NCBI RefSeq assembly: GCF_000982825.1
Contig: NZ_CP011047.1
Span: 558,001-622,000 of the forward strand
DNA: 64,000 bases
Direction of reading: 5' to 3'
DNA from: Cronobacter sakazakii
GTDB lineage: Bacteria > Pseudomonadota > Gammaproteobacteria > Enterobacterales > Enterobacteriaceae
The notes under the pieces were generated by a model. It searched no databases. It was not told the DNA's origin and saw only the letters and a program-made list of their open reading frames with translations. The translations under genes and the position numbers were made by a program. Positions 62,333-64,000 of this stretch are shown piece by piece (position 1 is the stretch's first letter; the number at the start of each line of letters is the position of its first letter).

Positions 62333-63778
62333 TTACGCCGTGCCGCCGACCGTGAGGTTATCGACCTTCAGCGTCGGCTGACCGACGCCCACCGGCAGGC
62401 TCTGGCCTTCTTTACCGCAGACGCCGACGCCGTTATCAAGCTTCACGTCGTTACCGACCATCGAAATCTGCTGCATCGCCTCGATGCCGGAGCCGATAAG
62501 CGTCGCGCCTTTCACCGGCTTCGTCACTTTACCGTTTTCGATGAGATACGCTTCCGACGTCGAGAAGACGAACTTACCGGAGGTGATATCCACCTGGCCG
62601 CCGCCGAAATTCGGCGCGAAGATCCCGTAATCCACGGATTCGATAATCTCCTGCGGCGTGGATTTCCCGGCCAGCATGTAAGTATTGGTCATGCGCGGCA
62701 TCGGCAGGTGCGCGTAAGATTCGCGGCGGCCGTTACCGGTCGGCGCGACGCCCATCAGGCGCGCGTTGAGCTTATCCTGCATATAACCTTTCAGGATGCC
62801 GTTTTCGATCAGCACGTTGTACTGGCCCGGCACGCCTTCGTCATCAATCGCGAGAGAACCACGGCGATTGGCAAGCGTACCATCATCCACCACAGTACAG
62901 AGTTCAGACGCCACAAGCTCGCCCATTTGACCGCTGAAAACCGACGTGCCGCGACGGTTGAAGTCGCCTTCCAGACCGTGACCGACGGCTTCATGGAGCA
63001 GCACGCCCGGCCAGCCCGCGCCCAGCACAACCGGCAGCGTGCCGGCAGGTGCCGCCACCGCGCTCAGGTTTACCAGCGCCATGCGCACCGCTTCTCTCGC
63101 CCAGGCTTCAGCACGTATTTCGCCGTCGGTATTCTCCATAAACCACTGGTAGCCGAAACGGCCGCCGCCGCCGCTGGAGCCGCGCTCACGCTTGCCGTCT
63201 TCTTCCACCTGTACGCTCACGGAAAGGCGCACCAGCGGGCGCACGTCAGCCGCCAGCGTACCGTCCGTCGCCGCCACCAGAATCAGTTCATAGACGCCGG
63301 TCAGGCTCGCGCTTACTTCCTGGACGCGCTTGTCGGCGGCGCGCGCGGCGTTATCGACACGGCGCAAAATATCGAGCTTCTCTTCACGGCTCATGCTTTG
63401 CAGCGGATCGAGCGTGGTGTAGAGCGGCGAATAGTCCACGGCGCTCAGGGTTTTAATGCGCCCTTCGCCTTGCTCGCGCACGATGCTGCGCGCGGCCTGC
63501 GCGCTCTGCTCCAGCGCCAGCAGGCTAATCTGATCGGCATACGCGAAACCGGTTTTCTCGCCGCTGATGGCGCGTACGCCAACGCCCTGGTCGATATTGT
63601 AAGAGCCGTCTTTGATGATACGGTCTTCTAAAACCCAGGATTCGTGATAACTGGACTGAAAGTAAAGATCGCCGTAATCCAGGCGGCGCTCATAAAGCTG
63701 GCCCAGGATGGAGAAGAGATCCTGATGGCTCAGGCCATTGGCAGACAGTAGCTGCTCACTTACCAGGTTCAGACTCAT
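62333..63778 (-). CDS. tldD: Metalloprotease subunit TldD
   Basis: Forms a heterodimeric zinc protease with TldE (PmbA) that trims unfolded peptides; needed for microcin B17 maturation and CcdA turnover. The zinc motif HEAVGHGLEGD (HExxxH, about 262-267) is present and the fold's other signatures include DEGVPGQYNVLIENG. Its 481 residues equal E. coli. It lies downstream of yhdP on the same strand. Confidence 0.97.
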   Translation of the reverse strand: MSLNLVSEQLLSANGLSHQDLFSILGQLYERRLDYGDLYFQSSYHESWVLEDRIIKDGSYNIDQGVGVRAISGEKTGFAYADQISLLALEQSAQAARSIVREQGEGRIKTLSAVDYSPLYTTLDPLQSMSREEKLDILRRVDNAARAADKRVQEVSASLTGVYELILVAATDGTLAADVRPLVRLSVSVQVEEDGKRERGSSGGGGRFGYQWFMENTDGEIRAEAWAREAVRMALVNLSAVAAPAGTLPVVLGAGWPGVLLHEAVGHGLEGDFNRRGTSVFSGQMGELVASELCTVVDDGTLANRRGSLAIDDEGVPGQYNVLIENGILKGYMQDKLNARLMGVAPTGNGRRESYAHLPMPRMTNTYMLAGKSTPQEIIESVDYGIFAPNFGGGQVDITSGKFVFSTSEAYLIENGKVTKPVKGATLIGSGIEAMQQISMVGNDVKLDNGVGVCGKEGQSLPVGVGQPTLKVDNLTVGGTA

Positions 63779-63863
63779 TATTTGCTACTCTCTTGGTCCT
63801 GCCCGCACGGGCAATGAAAAAGGTTATCAGGCGAGCTTGCGGTAATTCCGCCGCGGCGTCAAA

Positions 63864-64000
63864 TCATTGCGCCGCTTGCGCACGCGGCTGGCGCATCACT
63901 TCGTTGATTTGCGGCTTATCGATTGGCCCGGTGATGTGATAGCGCAGTACGGAGATTTTATTCCACAGCGGGCCGAGCACTTTGCTGGCGGCAAACACCG
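63864..64000 (-). CDS. yhdP: AsmA-like envelope protein YhdP, C-terminal end only
   Basis: Only the last 44 or so codons are inside the window. The end of the frame reads ASKVLGPLWNKISVLRYHIT then INEVMRQPRAQAAQ and a TGA at 63866-63864, which matches the C-terminus of YhdP. In E. coli this about 1270-residue inner-membrane protein spans the periplasm and helps move phospholipids to the outer membrane. Its place upstream of tldD agrees with the standard order. Confidence 0.88.
   Translation of the reverse strand, partial: VFAASKVLGPLWNKISVLRYHITGPIDKPQINEVMRQPRAQAAQ

Noticed and set aside
62708..63631. 307-codon plus-strand frame
   Set aside because: Antisense to tldD, no recognisable content.

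Overview
The window is ordinary chromosome from a gammaproteobacterium of the Enterobacteriaceae. Nearly every protein is close to full length against its Escherichia coli counterpart as I remember it, and the order follows the E. coli folP-ftsH to tldD-yhdP segment (about 69-73 min). The DNA is moderately GC-rich. Four departures from E. coli suggest a Cronobacter-like genome, possibly C. sakazakii, because of the sialic acid genes: pmrAB lies between dacB and obgE, an autotransporter lies beyond gltD, the nan cluster lacks nanE, and a succinate-semialdehyde dehydrogenase gene lies beside aaeXAB. The species call is inference, not proof.

Layout. 1-4.7 kb: folP (cut by the window edge), ftsH and rlmE on the minus strand, yhbY, and greA with a leader that looks like GraL. 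4.9-8.0 kb: dacB-pmrA-pmrB, one tightly packed plus-strand unit. 8.1-11 kb: rplU-rpmA-yhbE-obgE. 11.2-14.4 kb: ispB, sfsB, murA, ibaG. 14.5-17.6 kb: mlaFEDCB, for outer-membrane lipid asymmetry. 17.9-25.9 kb: yrbG-kdsD-kdsC-lptC-lptA-lptB (Kdo supply and LPS transport), then rpoN-hpf-ptsN-rapZ-npr (sigma-54, ribosome hibernation, PTS-Ntr). 25.9-30.9 kb: elbB-mtgA, the sRNA gene arcZ, arcB, yhcC. 31-37.5 kb: gltBD, glutamate synthase. 37.8-41.2 kb: an autotransporter gene split by a complete 768-bp IS1 with a 9-bp target duplication. 41.2-46.2 kb: nanR-nanA-nanT-nanK-nanQ, with a triple GGTATA operator and a 36-codon ORF where nanE would be. 46.2-49.9 kb: sspAB, rplM-rpsI, zapE. 50.1-55.1 kb: zapG, degQ, degS, mdh, argR. 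55.5-64 kb: two tandem yhcN-like genes, a barstar-like gene, the dehydrogenase, aaeXAB with aaeR, tldD, and the end of yhdP.

Two themes recur. The first is envelope building and its surveillance: Mla, Lpt and Kdo genes, MurA, PBP4, MtgA, PmrAB, DegQ/DegS, FtsH and YhdP. The second is nitrogen, carbon and redox control: RpoN, PTS-Ntr, RapZ, GltBD, ArcB/ArcZ, ArgR and Nan. I see no prophage, CRISPR array, restriction system, tRNA or rRNA. No stretch looks like a new defence or mobile system. The most informative departures from the expected core are the IS1-split autotransporter, the nanE-less nan operon with its small coupled ORF, the dacB-pmrAB unit, and the extra dehydrogenase gene.
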